64,000 bases of DNA from Mustela lutreola (lineage: Eukaryota > Chordata > Mammalia > Carnivora > Mustelidae). Within the stretch, counting starts at the first letter, position 1, and every line of letters starts with the position of its first letter. The position numbers and the translations under genes were made by a program. The stretch is from positions 124,595,501 to 124,659,500 of the forward strand of contig NC_081295.1 in NCBI RefSeq assembly GCF_030435805.1. Direction: 5' to 3'. This document shows, piece after piece, positions 14,601 through 25,429 of this stretch. The notes under the pieces were generated by a model. That model did not search any database and was not told the origin of the DNA. It saw only the letters and a list, made by a program, of their open reading frames with translations.

Positions 14601-17600
14601 AGCCTATCTGAAATTCTTCAGCTATAGAAGAAAACACTGGGAACGTTTACCAAGATAAGGGGTTTAACAGTGTTTAAGTGAAAAATGTTCTCTAGCTTGC
14701 CATTCTTTTTTATTCTCGGTTTTAGATTTTTTAAAATACTGAACACGTCTGTTTTTGTGACATAACAGAGTATATTGAGTAATAATTCGTAATGTAGCAC
14801 ATACTGTAGAATTTCCTTTTAAATCATTGCCCATCTCTTATTTTTTCATTTTCAGGTATAGTGTTCCTTGTTTTCCCGTTGTCTAGTTGTGTTGCCACCT
14901 TTGAATACAGCTTTAATTGTTCTGTTACTTCCTTTGAATACTGAAATTTGTACATTCCTTATGGACCTTAAAGTCTCACTAGACCATAGTATCAGTTGGT
15001 CCAAAAAGGTTTAGGGTATCCCTGTATTGGGGATGCACTGGAGTTCATGTTGCCTTAAATATAGAAATTGCTAGTTGTATATTTGAAAAGTTAGGGTTTA
15101 TGGGGTGCCTGGGTGGCTCAGTGGGTTAAAGCCTCTGCTTTCAGCTCAGGTCATGATCCCAGGGTCCTGGGATCGAGCCCCACATTGGGCTCTCTGCTCC
15201 ACGGAGAGCCTGCTTCCTCCGCTCTCTCCCTGCCTGCCTCTCTTGCCTACTTGTAACCTGTGTCTGTCAAACAAATAAATAAAATCTTTAAAAAAAAAAA
15301 GAAAGAAAAAGTTAGGGTTTAATGTTTTCAACAATCTCATTATCAAATAAGTCTATATGTGGAAATGTTGGCAAGAGGCTGGTGCCGTAGGTAAGAGCTG
15401 TTCTTTGCCAAGTACAAAAGGCAAGAGCTGTAGGGGTTTTTGTTTTTGTTTTTCCTATATATTTGGAAACACATTTTTATCCTTTAAATTCTCTGTTCAT
15501 CTTCTTTCTCTAAATAATGCCTTCCCCGTCCGTAAAGTGGTCTGCTTTAAGCTCTTCGCCTTTGCTACATTTAATTGATTTTTTAAAAGCCATTAATCAC
15601 TAGTAGCATTCTAGGAAAAAAGGTGGCTTAGGAAATCTTTTATAAGATGGATCTAAATCTGTTCCTTGAAACTTTGTTTGCCTTTAGGTAGGACAACGTA
15701 GAGTAATACTGTTCTTAGCTTTTCAGATACTTGAACCCTGCCTGTTTCCTGATTTTAGTTTAATACATGGTTAGCAGAAGAGCATCGGCACTGGCTTCAT
15801 TCTGGTGCTTTCTAGCTTTCTGACTCTGATCTTTATGCTGCTGTGTTCTGTGAAAGAGGAATAAAAATCTTCAAGTTATAACAGCCATATGAGATACATG
15901 TAAAACAACTGATGTAGTTTTTATAATGTACCTTGTATGTAATTAATGTGTCATCTTCCCCTCCAACCCCCCACTGGATTGGAATAGAAGACTACCATGT
16001 GATTCATTGTTCCATTTTTTTTTTTTAAGATTTTATTTATTTGACAGAGAGATCACACGTAGTCAGAGAGGGGGGAAGCAGGCTCCCTGCTGAGCAGAGA
16101 GCCCGATGCGGGGCTCGATCCCAGAACCTAGGATCAGTGACCTGAGCCGAAGGCAAAGGCTTTAACCCACTGAACCACCCAGGCGCCCCTCATTGTTCCA
16201 TTTTGAAGAGTTTGGTTTTTGAGCCTATCTCATGTTGTTGTTAAAATTCTATGTTCCTTTTTCTGTTATACAGATTTTTATAGTATATCTTTAAACATCC
16301 TTGTTTTCTGTTAGTGAAAGAAAATATTTTTAGCTACTTAGGCATTTCCCTTTATACTCTGACCTGCAGAGCTCCGGAAATTGGCTTCAGTCCTTGTCAG
16401 TGACTGGATGGCTGTCATCCGCTCCCAGAGCAGTACCCAGCCTGCTGGTAAGTTCCTTAGTCTTTTATCCCTTGTGTTTCTTTCTTTCCCACTGGGACAT
16501 GGCCTTCAGTGCCTTTAGCCTGCTTCACCTCTTAACAGTGTTTCTTTTTAAGTAAAATCCTTTAATGCTTTTTATTTTCATAACAGAGAAAGATAAGAAG
16601 AAACGTAAAGAAGAGGGGAAGAGTCGAACCATCCCTCCTGAGCGACCCTTGACTGAGGTGAAGGCTGAGACCCGGGCCGAGGAGGCCCCAGAGAAGAAGA
16701 AAGAGAAGCCCAAGTCTCTCCGAACCACAGCACCAAGTCACGCCAAATTCCGTTCCACTGGTAGGGCTGCTGGCTGGTCTTGGGAAGGTCTGTGGGTAGA
16801 TGTACACCTAGGATTTTGTAGTGGATTAGCGGATTTATGATAGGGCACACATGGAAGAAGGAAGATTAATGGGTGAGGCTTGGGTTGGATGAAGATTTAG
16901 GGTTGGACCAGGGAGGAAGAGTTGAGAGTGGGAAAGAGTTCAACCCCAACAGCATGTTTCTTCCCACAGGGCTAGAGCTGGAGACTCCGTCTTTGGTGCC
17001 TGTGAAGAAGAACGCCAGTGCAGTGGTGGTTTCTGACAAGTACAACCTTAAACCCATTCCCCTCAAGCGTCAGAGGTATGGACCACATCCTCAGTTTCTG
17101 CGTGGGTTAGTTTGTGGATATGAGGGAGAAGAAGGGGCAAGTCAGAGTGAGTCAGAGATGTTGTTGACAGTTCCTCTTCTGACAGCACCACAGTTGCTCC
17201 AGGAGATGCTGCACCCCCTGCAGAGAAGAAATACAAGCCACTGAACACCACACCGAATGCCACCAAAGAGATCAAAGTGAAGATCATCCCACCACAGCGT
17301 GAGTCTAAAGTAGAAGAATGCACTTTGGGAGCAAACTCTTAATGGGAATGAATGTTGAAGGGTGGGTAGGGGGTGGATTTCTTGGTGACTTAATTTTTGC
17401 ACCTCTGGAGGTCCCCTTTCATAGGATTACTTAAAAGTAATTTTAGAGATGAGTCTTAGAGGTATGCTATTCAGTGACTGATTAGGGATTCCCCCAGCTT
17501 TGGGATATTCTGTCTTGTCCATGTGGGCTGCCTTCTTCAGTTACCTGAACTCTAATTCATACTCAAAGGGTCGGTTGCTTGCCTTTAAAATTTTTAAAAG

Positions 17601-20600
17601 AAAGGGCGCCTGGCTGGCGCAAGTGGAGGAGCATGCAACTCTTTATCTCCAGGTTGGGAGGTCAAGACCTACGCTGGTTGTAGAGATTACTTAAAAACAA
17701 AATAAAAAATAGAATAACAAGAATTTCTTACGTGAATCCAGCATATTCTTCCTGGTTACCTTGAACTTACTATGTCCTCAGTCGTGACGGGGTCTCCATT
17801 GGCCCATTTCCTGCCCAGACTTTGTCTATAGGAATAGGATTGTGAAAAAGGTCTGATGATTCCATTTTATGCTTTTTCCTTTTGTAGCCATGGAAGGCCT
17901 GGGCTTTCTGGATGCACTCAATTCAGCCCCTGTTCCAGGCATCAAAATTAAGAAGAAGAAGAAGGTGCTGTCACCTACAGCTGCCAAGGTATGAGCACTA
18001 GGCCGTAGGTGTGAGTGACAGGGTATCAAAAGTAAAGTAGAAGGAAGGGCTCAGCACCTGGCAGTGGTTGGGGAGGACAACAAGATGTGGACTGTGGTGG
18101 AGGTGGTGCAGGGTCAGTGGTATGACAGAATCTTCCTTTATAGGAACTCATGGGGGATCCTGTCTAAGACCCCAGACTAATTGTCTTACCTTAACCTTGT
18201 TTCACATCAGCTCATGAACTTCTTTTTCTTTCACAATAGCCAAGCCCATTTGAAGGGAAAACGAGCACAGAACCAAGCACAGCCAAACCTTCTTCCCCAG
18301 AACCAGCACCTCCTTGTGAGGCTATGGACACAGACCGCCCAGGCACCCCAGTTCCCCCTGTTGAAGTTCCAGAGCTCATGGATACAGGTGAGTCTAGAAA
18401 TTGGTTCAGGTCTGGGGGTTTTCTAAAGGGACGGACCTTGGTCTGAAACCTCTCCTGCTTACAGCCTCTTTGGAGCCAGGAGCACTGGATGCAAAGCCAG
18501 TGGAGAGTCCTGGAGATCCTAGCCAGCTGACCCGGAAAGGCAGGAAGAGGAAAACTGTGACGTGGCCTGAGGAGGGCAAACTGAGAGAATATTTCTATTT
18601 TGAACTGGATGAAACTGAACGAGGTGAGCGGTCAAGATTTTTGTGTAGTAAGTGGGCATAGGGAGTTTAAAAAGGACTGGGTTGTGTTTACTTTTTTTTT
18701 TCTCCTTGCCAATAGTAAATGTGAATAAGATCAAGGACTTTGGTGAGGCTGCTAAGCGAGAGATACTGTCAGACAGACATGCATTTGAGACAGCCCGGCG
18801 TCTGAGCCATGACAACATGGAGGAGAAGGTGCCATGGGTGTGCCCGCGGCCCCTGGTTCTTCCCTCACCCCTTGTCACCCCTGGAAGCAACAGCCAGGAG
18901 CGATACATCCAGGCTGAGCGGGAGAAAGGAATCCTTCAGGAGCTCTTCTTGAACAAGGAAAGGTGAGCAAAAGAGTGTGGGCATGAACGAACCATGGTCT
19001 TGTTAAATACTTGGACTCCTGAGGGGTACATTCCCTGGAGTAATATGGAGGTGGGTGGGGGCTAGGAGGGAATTTGAAGGGTTTAAATAATTTGTCACTT
19101 TTTTTCCCGTCACCTGTGGTGTTCTTAATAGTCCTCATGAACCTGATCCTGAGCCCTATGAACCTGTACCCCCGAAGCTCATCCCCCTAGATGAGGTGAG
19201 CACATGCTATGTGGTGATGGAGGGTGTGATCGATTTTAATGTGTCTTCTGACAATTCATTTCCATTTCAAATGGAATGTGTCTTCATTCTTTCAAAGTTA
19301 GTCCTGATTATTCTCCTGTCTTGCAGGAATGTTCCATGGATGAGACTTCATATATTGAGACTCTGGAGCCTGGGGGAGCTGGTGGCTCACCTGATGGGGC
19401 AGGTGGCTCCAAGTTGCCCCCTGTCCTAGCCAATCTCATGGGAAGCATGGGTGCTGGGAAGAGCCCCCAGGGTCCTGGAGGAGGAGGCATCAATGTCCAA
19501 GAGATCCTCACCTCCATCATGGTATGAGCCCACCTTCCTCTTTTCCAGTTTCTCTGGAATCTCTCTTTTTACCCCAGTACTTGTCTTCTCACTTGGTTCC
19601 TCATCTGGCTCTTCTCTCTGCAGTTGTTACCCTTGCACTCTGTTGACCTTGTTCTTTATTCATCTTACCTTACAGGGTAGTCCAAATAGTCATCCCTCAG
19701 AGGAACTGCTAAAGCAACCAGACTATTCAGACAAGATCAAGCAGATGCTCGGTAATCACCAGGGCCAGTCCTGGAGCTTGGGGGAGGAAGCCTACTGCAG
19801 AGTTGAGGGCGAGCAGGGAGCAGGGTTTACAGACAGTGGTGAGCAGGGGTATTACTGCTGGTGGGGAGGGCAAGACTGGACAGAGCATTGCTTTGCCAAG
19901 TTGGTCTGAGAGGGTCAGAAAGGCACACCTAATTAGGAAGTCATGCCACTCTTCTAGCATCCTCTTGTTCTACTTTTTTTCTTTTTTAATAGTGCCACAT
20001 GGACTATTAGGCCCTGGTCCAATAGCCAATGGTTTCCCACCAGGAGGCCCTGGGGGCCCGAAGGCCATGCAGCATTTCCCCCCTGGGCCTGGGGGACCTA
20101 TGCCAGGTAGGTGATAGTGAGAGGTTGGAATGGGTTTACTTGCTTAATTTTGACCTGGTAATAATGTAGGTTTGACCCAAAGGTGGGAGGTGGTTTAGGG
20201 TGGGAGAGGACCTCCCTGAGTGTAACACATAGCTGATACTGTCTTTTTTTTTCCTTAACAGGTCCTCATGGAGGCCCTGGTGGGCCAGTGGGTCCACGTC
20301 TCTTGGGTCCCCCACCCCCTCCACGAGGGGGTGATCCCTTCTGGGATGGCCCAGGTGACCCCATGCGGGGGGGCCCAATGCGGGGAGGCCCGGGACCAGG
20401 TCCTGGACCATACCATAGAGGCCGCGGTGGCCGAGGAGGAAATGAACCACCTCCTCCTCCTCCTCCCTTCCGGGGGGCCAGAGGAGGTCGCTCTGGAGGA
20501 GGACCCCCAAATGGACGAGGGGGCCCTGGTGGGGGCATGGTTGGAGGTGGTGGGCATCGTCCACATGAAGGCCCTGGTGGGGGCATGAGCAGCAGCAGTG

Positions 20601-21452
20601 GACATCGTCCCCATGAAGGCCCTGGCAGTGGCATGGGTGGTGGGCACCGCCCCCACGAAGGCCCTGGCGGTAGCATGGGTGGAGGTGGGGGACATCGTCC
20701 CCACGAAGGTCCTGGTGGTGGCATGGGCAGTGGCACTGGACATCGTCCTCATGAAGGCCCTGGCAGTGGCATGGGTGGAGGCAGTGGACATCGTCCCCAT
20801 GAAGGCCCTGGTGGAGGAATGGGTGCTGGAAGTGGACATCGCCCCCATGAAGGCCCTGGTGGGAGCATGGGTGGAAGTGGTGGACATCGCCCCCATGAAG
20901 GTTCTGGACATGGTGGGCCCCATGGCCACCGGCCTCATGATGTCCCTGGTCACCGAGGCCATGACCATCGAGGGCCACCACCTCATGAGCACCGTAGCCA
21001 TGATGGCCCTGGCCATGGAGGAGGGGGCCACCGAGGGCACGATGGAGGCCACAGCCATGGAGGAGGTGAGAATGGTTCCTGCTCACTATGTGGCTTTTGA
21101 TGTCCCATGCAAGTTTTGGGGGAGCATCACTATGCTGGGTATGCTAGGCCAGACATGAAATCACCCTATTTTTGGTATGTCTGGTAGTTGTTACCTTTTG
21201 GCCTTCCCTCAAATCCCTAAGATTCCATGTCTCCCTGAAAGATAGTTTTCAGGATGCTATCGATAGGGTGGTGATGGGGTGCGAGGGTGGCTTTGAGCTC
21301 TTAGCCATGTTCTATCTAATGATTCCACCATCATTCCCACAGACATGTCCAACCGCCCTGTTTGCCGACATTTCATGATGAAGGGCAACTGCCGCTATGA
21401 GAACAACTGTGCCTTCTACCACCCGGGTGTCAATGGGCCCCCCCTGCCCTAG
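11612..21452 (+). CDS. PPP1R10: Serine/threonine-protein phosphatase 1 regulatory subunit 10 (PNUTS)
   Basis: Nuclear scaffold that targets PP1 to chromatin and RNA polymerase II and acts in transcription termination (family knowledge). Eighteen coding exons: 11612-11718, 12397-12483, 12639-12774, 13295-13346, 16370-16447, 16587-16760, 16970-17075, 17186-17298, 17888-17988, 18240-18387, 18465-18623, 18716-18962, 19132-19195, 19327-19521, 19676-19751, 19993-20106, 20262-21065, 21343-21452. They total 2871 bp, 956 codons plus TAG. Visible parts: TFIIS N-terminal-like helical domain (about 70-147), Lys-rich basic segments, the PP1-docking RVxF-type motif TVTW at 398-401, Pro/Gly-rich tail with nine GHRPH repeats, and a C-terminal CCCH zinc finger C928-X8-C937-X5-C943-X3-H947. 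The ATG ([12 protein letters not shown]) matches the family start. Divergent from MRPS18B, convergent with ABCF1. It is 16 residues longer than the human protein as I recall it, explained by one extra repeat unit. Confidence 0.98.
13112..13203 (+). repeat. Old short SINEC
   Basis: About 90 bp: GGGCGCCCAACTGGCTCAG, TTGGGGTTGTGGGTTTGAG, then AAAATAAAATCTC. The 3' half of the young SINE is lacking. AAGAAATTG flanks it. Confidence 0.8.
13402..13596 (-). repeat. SINEC, full length
   Basis: Reverse copy in a PPP1R10 intron, flanked by TTTGTTATTTT-like repeats. Confidence 0.93.
13695..13923 (+). repeat. SINEC with 16-bp target-site duplication
   Basis: AAAATTGAGACTCTCT is repeated perfectly at 13679-13694 and 13924-13939. 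The tail has grown into an (AAAT)n stretch at about 13886-13923. Confidence 0.95.
14121..14147. repeat. (TTTA)n microsatellite
   Basis: Six to seven TTTA units without an attached SINE head. Confidence 0.85.
15101..15306 (+). repeat. SINEC with 15-bp target-site duplication
   Basis: AAAAGTTAGGGTTTA lies at 15086-15100 and 15307-15321. Confidence 0.95.
16019..16189 (-). repeat. SINEC with target-site duplication
   Basis: TCATTGTTCCATTTT flanks the element (16004-16018 and 16190-16204), about 170 bp upstream of a PPP1R10 coding exon. Confidence 0.94.
17605..17712 (+). repeat. Old short SINEC
   Basis: GGGCGCCTGGCTGGCGCAAG, GCAACTCTTTATCTCCAGG, GTAGAGATTACTTAAAAAC and A-rich tail. It is the older form whose right part is TTGTAGAGATTACTT. 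Confidence 0.82.
20524..20960 (+). repeat. PPP1R10: Coding minisatellite (about 48-bp units) in PPP1R10
   Basis: Eight GHRPHEG units followed by GHRPHD; most are 16 codons long ([16 protein letters not shown]), two are 14. It continues into degenerate H/G/P-rich sequence ([22 protein letters not shown]). The repeat is open on the opposite strand too, which creates spurious long antisense frames. Confidence 0.95.
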
Positions 21453-22585
21453 GGACCACCTCCTCTGCCCCACCCACACACACCCCTGTGGACTGCAGCC
21501 TTGCTCCTTCCACCCTCTTATGGCTTCTGTGAGGCCCACATTCCCCTGTCCCCAGCTGATGAGGAGCCGGCCCCCTCAGTTCCCACCTGCTTGGGTTTCT
21601 GGGGGTTTTCTGATCACTGGTGCGCATTGATGTACATATTTTCCTCCAGTCTGGGGAGGAGAGAGACTAGATACATTCTGTACCCTGGACTGCTAAAGAG
21701 AAGACCCAGTTGGCTTCACTTTTTGAGGAGATTTGCCCTATAACCCCAAACCCTTTTCCAGTATTACCCTTTATGCCTGAGAACCTAAAGCTGGTTATCC
21801 TGGAGAACACCTCTACTCTATTGTGGGTCCTCCACATGCACACAGAACTGACATGGGATCAGATGCACTTATGAAATCATCCCAGCCAAGTTCATTCTTC
21901 TCATGGGGTGGGGAGATGGTAAAAGGGGTATTATATACCCCACTGCACTGAGAGGGCTCAATCAGGCTGGATTTGAGTTCTGGAATACATCATCCCCACT
22001 TCCACCTTGACAGAGGCTTTCCATTGAGTCCCTTTCTCAAGTAAGACTTTGCAACCTTCTGTGAACACCCAAGTCTGCATCATGGGTCTGCTAGGTTCAC
22101 TGATGGTCAATTCACGCCTGCATCCAAGTGGAAGTTGTAGATGGCATAGGCGAGGCTGGTGGTGTTGGCCCACCCTTGCCTGTAGCTATTCTGGAAACTA
22201 ACACTTGAGTGAGACCAGCTTTTCATCAACTTGCCGGGCCCTCTGGGCCTGACAGTCACACTACATGCACTGCCTTCAGGAGTTGGCGCACTCTGCCCCC
22301 ACCTGGAACCTTGTCAGTGTGAAGCCTCTGGCTCCCTTGCCCTGTCAGCCACCTCTGAGTCCCACCAGGTGCCTTCCTGGGTGGGTGCCGCAAAGCTGAC
22401 GCACCTTTCCCCAGCCCTCTCCTTCCCAGGTCTCGGCATCAGTTGTTTTCTATGAAAACAGTGGATTGGTTGGCTTCTGTGCAGGGTCTTGGGTTAGAGC
22501 CACGATGGATTTGAGGGATGAGTATTTTTTTTCTTTTGGTTTTGTATATTTTGTACATTAATAAACAGTGGAAAGAGAAGCAGCT
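21453..22585 (+). other. PPP1R10: PPP1R10 3' UTR
   Basis: About 1.13 kb from the TAG at 21450-21452 to just past the AATAAA. No interspersed repeat. A T-rich tract and TTTTGTACATT precede the poly(A) signal. Confidence 0.85.
22560..22565 (+). terminator. PPP1R10 polyadenylation signal
   Basis: AATAAA followed about 40 bases later by TGTGTTTGGGCTCTTTGTTT, a GU-rich downstream element. Confidence 0.85.
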
Positions 22586-22742
22586 TATTTAACCCCTAGT
22601 GTGTTTGGGCTCTTTGTTTAAAAAAAAAAAATCCACCACTGTCTGCTTAAGTACATTAGTACAAACCTCTGTGTCCCTTTGAGGAGCTAAAATTGGTTCT
22701 GCTCTTGAGGTGTGGGTATTGAGTGAAATACTGGTGAAAGAA

Positions 22743-22888
22743 TTTTTTAAGATTTTATTTGATAGAGATCACAAGTAGGCAGAGAGGCAAAGAGGGAGAG
22801 CCTGATACAGGGCTCCATCCCAGGACCCTGAGATCATGACCTGAGCTGAAGGCAGAAGCTTTAACCCACTGAGCCACCCAGGTGCCCC
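22743..22888 (-). repeat. SINEC, internally shortened
   Basis: Reverse copy with part of the middle missing (GAGAGGCAAAGAGGGAGAGCC). GTGAAAGAA flanks it. Confidence 0.91.
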
Positions 22889-23308
22889 TGAAAGAATATT
22901 TTGAACATAAAAGACCACAGGTACAACATTCTTTGAGCAAGCCTTGGGACCTAGGCAAACTGCTTTTCACATTGCCAGAGCTGCTGGAGCTGCTGTCGGT
23001 ATGTGTAGACGTTCACTTCACCTCTAGTTGACCCTACCATCCCTATGGATTTGCCTAGGGAAGGAGTAAAGTGTGGGTGGGTGGAAGCAGCAGGGAGAGT
23101 GGAAGGAGGAAAACTCCCAAGAGCAGTTTCTGGGAGAAGGAAAAACTGGTGGCTCCCTTTTTTTAAAACTGGTGGCTCCTTTTAAGAACAGTTTCAGTGG
23201 ATAAAGCAGCAGAACAGCTGCTTTTCCCCCAAAGAGAAGAGCTGCTCTTCCCTAAAAAGTGGCTCTGCAAAGCAGATGTCAGTAGGCCTACCACCTGGTG
23301 ATGTTGAA

Positions 23309-23513
23309 TTCTTTTTTTTAAAAGATTTTATTTATTTTATTTGACAGATAGAGATCACAAGGAGGCAGAGAGGCAGGAAGAGAGAGAGAGGGAGGAGGAA
23401 GCAGGCTCCCGGCAGAGCAGAGAGCCTGATGTGGGGCTCCATCCCAGGACCCTGGGATCACGACCTGAGCCAAAGGCAGAGGCTTTAACCCACTGAGCCA
23501 CCCAGGCACCCCT
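23309..23513 (-). repeat. SINEC with 19-bp target-site duplication
   Basis: CTGGTGATGTTGAATTCTT before and CTGGTGATGTTAAATTCTT after, one mismatch. Confidence 0.94.
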
Positions 23514-23715
23514 GGTGATGTTAAATTCTTAAGGACAGGTATTGAGGGTTTCGTTGATGGAGTAAGGTCTTGGAGATAGGTTTTGGAGATCAGAACATAG
23601 AGGGATAGGATTAACTTCAAATAGGAATTTCTGCTATTCTTGAAAACAGAAATTAGGATAGTGCATTTTTGGGAAGATGGGGCTATAGGGGCATGGATTA
23701 AGAAGAGTGGTCTTC

Positions 23716-23781
23716 AGGGGCATTTGGCTAGCTCAGAGTTTTGAGTTCCATGTTGGGTGTAGAGATTAGGAAAAAAAAACT
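23716..23781 (+). repeat. Old short SINEC fragment
   Basis: GGGGCATTTGGCTAGCTCAG and GTTGGGTGTAGAGATTAGG plus A-tail. Confidence 0.7.
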
Positions 23782-23796
23782 ACAAACAGCTCATTT

Positions 23797-23887
23797 TGGG
23801 GCACCTGGGAGGCTTGGTAGAGCATGTGAGACTCCTGATCTCAGGGTCATGAGTTGGAGCCCTATGTTGGGCCTACTTAAAAACATT
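23797..23887 (+). repeat. Old short SINEC
   Basis: GGGGCACCTGGGAGGCTTGG, CTCCTGATCTCAGGGTCATG, ending CTACTTAAAAAC. Confidence 0.78.
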
Positions 23888-23888
23888 T

Positions 23889-24290
23889 AGCGTGCCTGGG
23901 TGGCTCAGTTGGTTAAGCAACTGTCTTTGGCTCAGATCATGATCCTGGAGTCCTGGGATTGAGTCCTGCACTGGGCTCCCAGCTCCACAGGGAGTCTGCT
24001 TCTCCCTCTGACCTCCCATCTCGTGCTTTTTTGCACTCTCCCAAATAAAATTTTTTTTTTTTAAAAGATTTTATTTATTTATTTGACAGAGACCACAAGT
24101 AAGCAGAGAGGCAGGCAGAGAGAGAGGAGGAAGCAGGCTCCCTGCTGAGCAGAGAGCCCGATGTGGGGCTCGATCCCAGGATGCTGGGATCATGACCCGA
24201 GCCGAAGGCAGAGGCTTTAACCCACTGAGCCACCCAGGCACCCCAGTGCTACCAAATAAATAAAATCTTTAAAAATTTTTAAAAAAAGAA
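23889..24290 (+). repeat. SINEC split by a later SINEC
   Basis: The forward element runs 23889 to about 24050 and resumes at about 24246 as ACCAAATAAATAAAATCTTT plus A-tail. The reverse copy at 24051-24245 lies inside it. Confidence 0.88.
24051..24245 (-). repeat. SINEC nested in the tail of another SINEC
   Basis: Full reverse copy inserted in the CCAAATAAA tail of the forward element. Confidence 0.92.
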
Positions 24291-24574
24291 CAGTTTTCAA
24301 CCTAACATCAGAATCATCTGAGAGGCTTCTTAAAAGACATGAGGAATGGCATCCAGCACATTTTATGATTCAGTAGTTGGGATGGATCCTGAGATTCTGC
24401 ATTTCTAAGAAGTTCCCATGTGTTGCTGCTGCTGATCTGGAAAACACTCAAAACACATTGCCCTAGAACCCAAGTTTCTTGGCTGTTTCTTCCAGGAGTG
24501 GCCACAGGAGGGCCATAACCACCTAAATTTCACAGGTCTCATTTACATTTAGCAAGGCCAACGGAGCTATTTTT

Positions 24575-24762
24575 TTTTTTTTTAAAGATTTTATTTATTT
24601 GACAGAGAGAGATCACAAGTAGGCAGAGAGGCAGGCAGAGAGAGAGGAGGAAGCAGGCTCCCTGCTGAGCAGAGAGCCCGATGCGGGACTCGATCCCAGG
24701 ACCCCAAGATCATGACCTGAGCCGAAGGCAGCGGCTTAACCCACTGAGCCACTCAGGTGCCC
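24575..24762 (-). repeat. SINEC with 14-bp target-site duplication
   Basis: ACGGAGCTATTTTT at 24561-24574 and 24763-24776. Confidence 0.94.
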
Positions 24763-24917
24763 ACGGAGCTATTTTTATTTTCCCTTTGCCCAGCCCACCC
24801 AGACTATGCTCAGTCTGCCTATAGGAGCTCTGTGCACTTAGGACCTAAGAAGAGCCCCTAACATATGGGCCAAACTAAGAGGTAAAGTATGAATGAAGTA
24901 GTGGCTGACTCTGTCAG

Positions 24918-25003
24918 TGGAAGGTGTGACTCTGGAGCTTGGGGTTGTGAGCTGGAGCCCCACAATAGGGGTAGAGATTACTTAAAGTTTAAGAAAAATT
25001 TTT
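24918..25003 (+). repeat. Old short SINEC fragment
   Basis: TGTGACTCTGGAGCTTGGGG, GGGGTAGAGATTACTTAAAG and A-rich tail. Confidence 0.65.
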
Positions 25004-25020
25004 TAAAAATAACTAGTACC

Positions 25021-25200
25021 GGGGCGCCTGGGTAGCTCAGTGGGTTAAGCTGCTGCCTTCGGCTCAGGTCATGATCTCAGAGTCCTGAGATTGAGTCCCG
25101 CATCAGACTCTCTGCTCAGCAGGGAGCCTGCTTCCACCCCCCCTCTGCCTGCCTCTCTGCCTCCTTGTGATCTGTCAAATAAATAAATAAAATCTTTTAA
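25021..25200 (+). repeat. SINEC with 16-bp target-site duplication
   Basis: AAAAATAACTAGTACC lies at 25005-25020 and 25201-25216, a perfect match. Confidence 0.95.
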
Positions 25201-25429
25201 AAAAATAACTAGTACCCAGTTGAAGGAGAAAAAATGAACAAACATGTCACGACCTAGTGGGTCATTTTCTGACTTGTGTTTCTATCTCTGGCATCAGGCC
25301 ACAAGAACCTTTAGAGACATCTCAAAGTTTTTTCTATTTTAATTTAAAAATGAGTTCAGCCATTTTTCTTTCAAATTCTCCATGAAAATCCAAAGTAACC
25401 TGTTAGAGACTTTTTTTTTGACAAGGCTG

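Noticed and set aside
20136-21086. Open frames of 316, 267 and 156 codons on the minus strand, and other frames on the plus strand, across the PPP1R10 repeat exon
   Set aside because: They mirror the G/C-rich 48-bp coding repeat; the plus-strand PNUTS frame is spliced, conserved and ends in the zinc finger.
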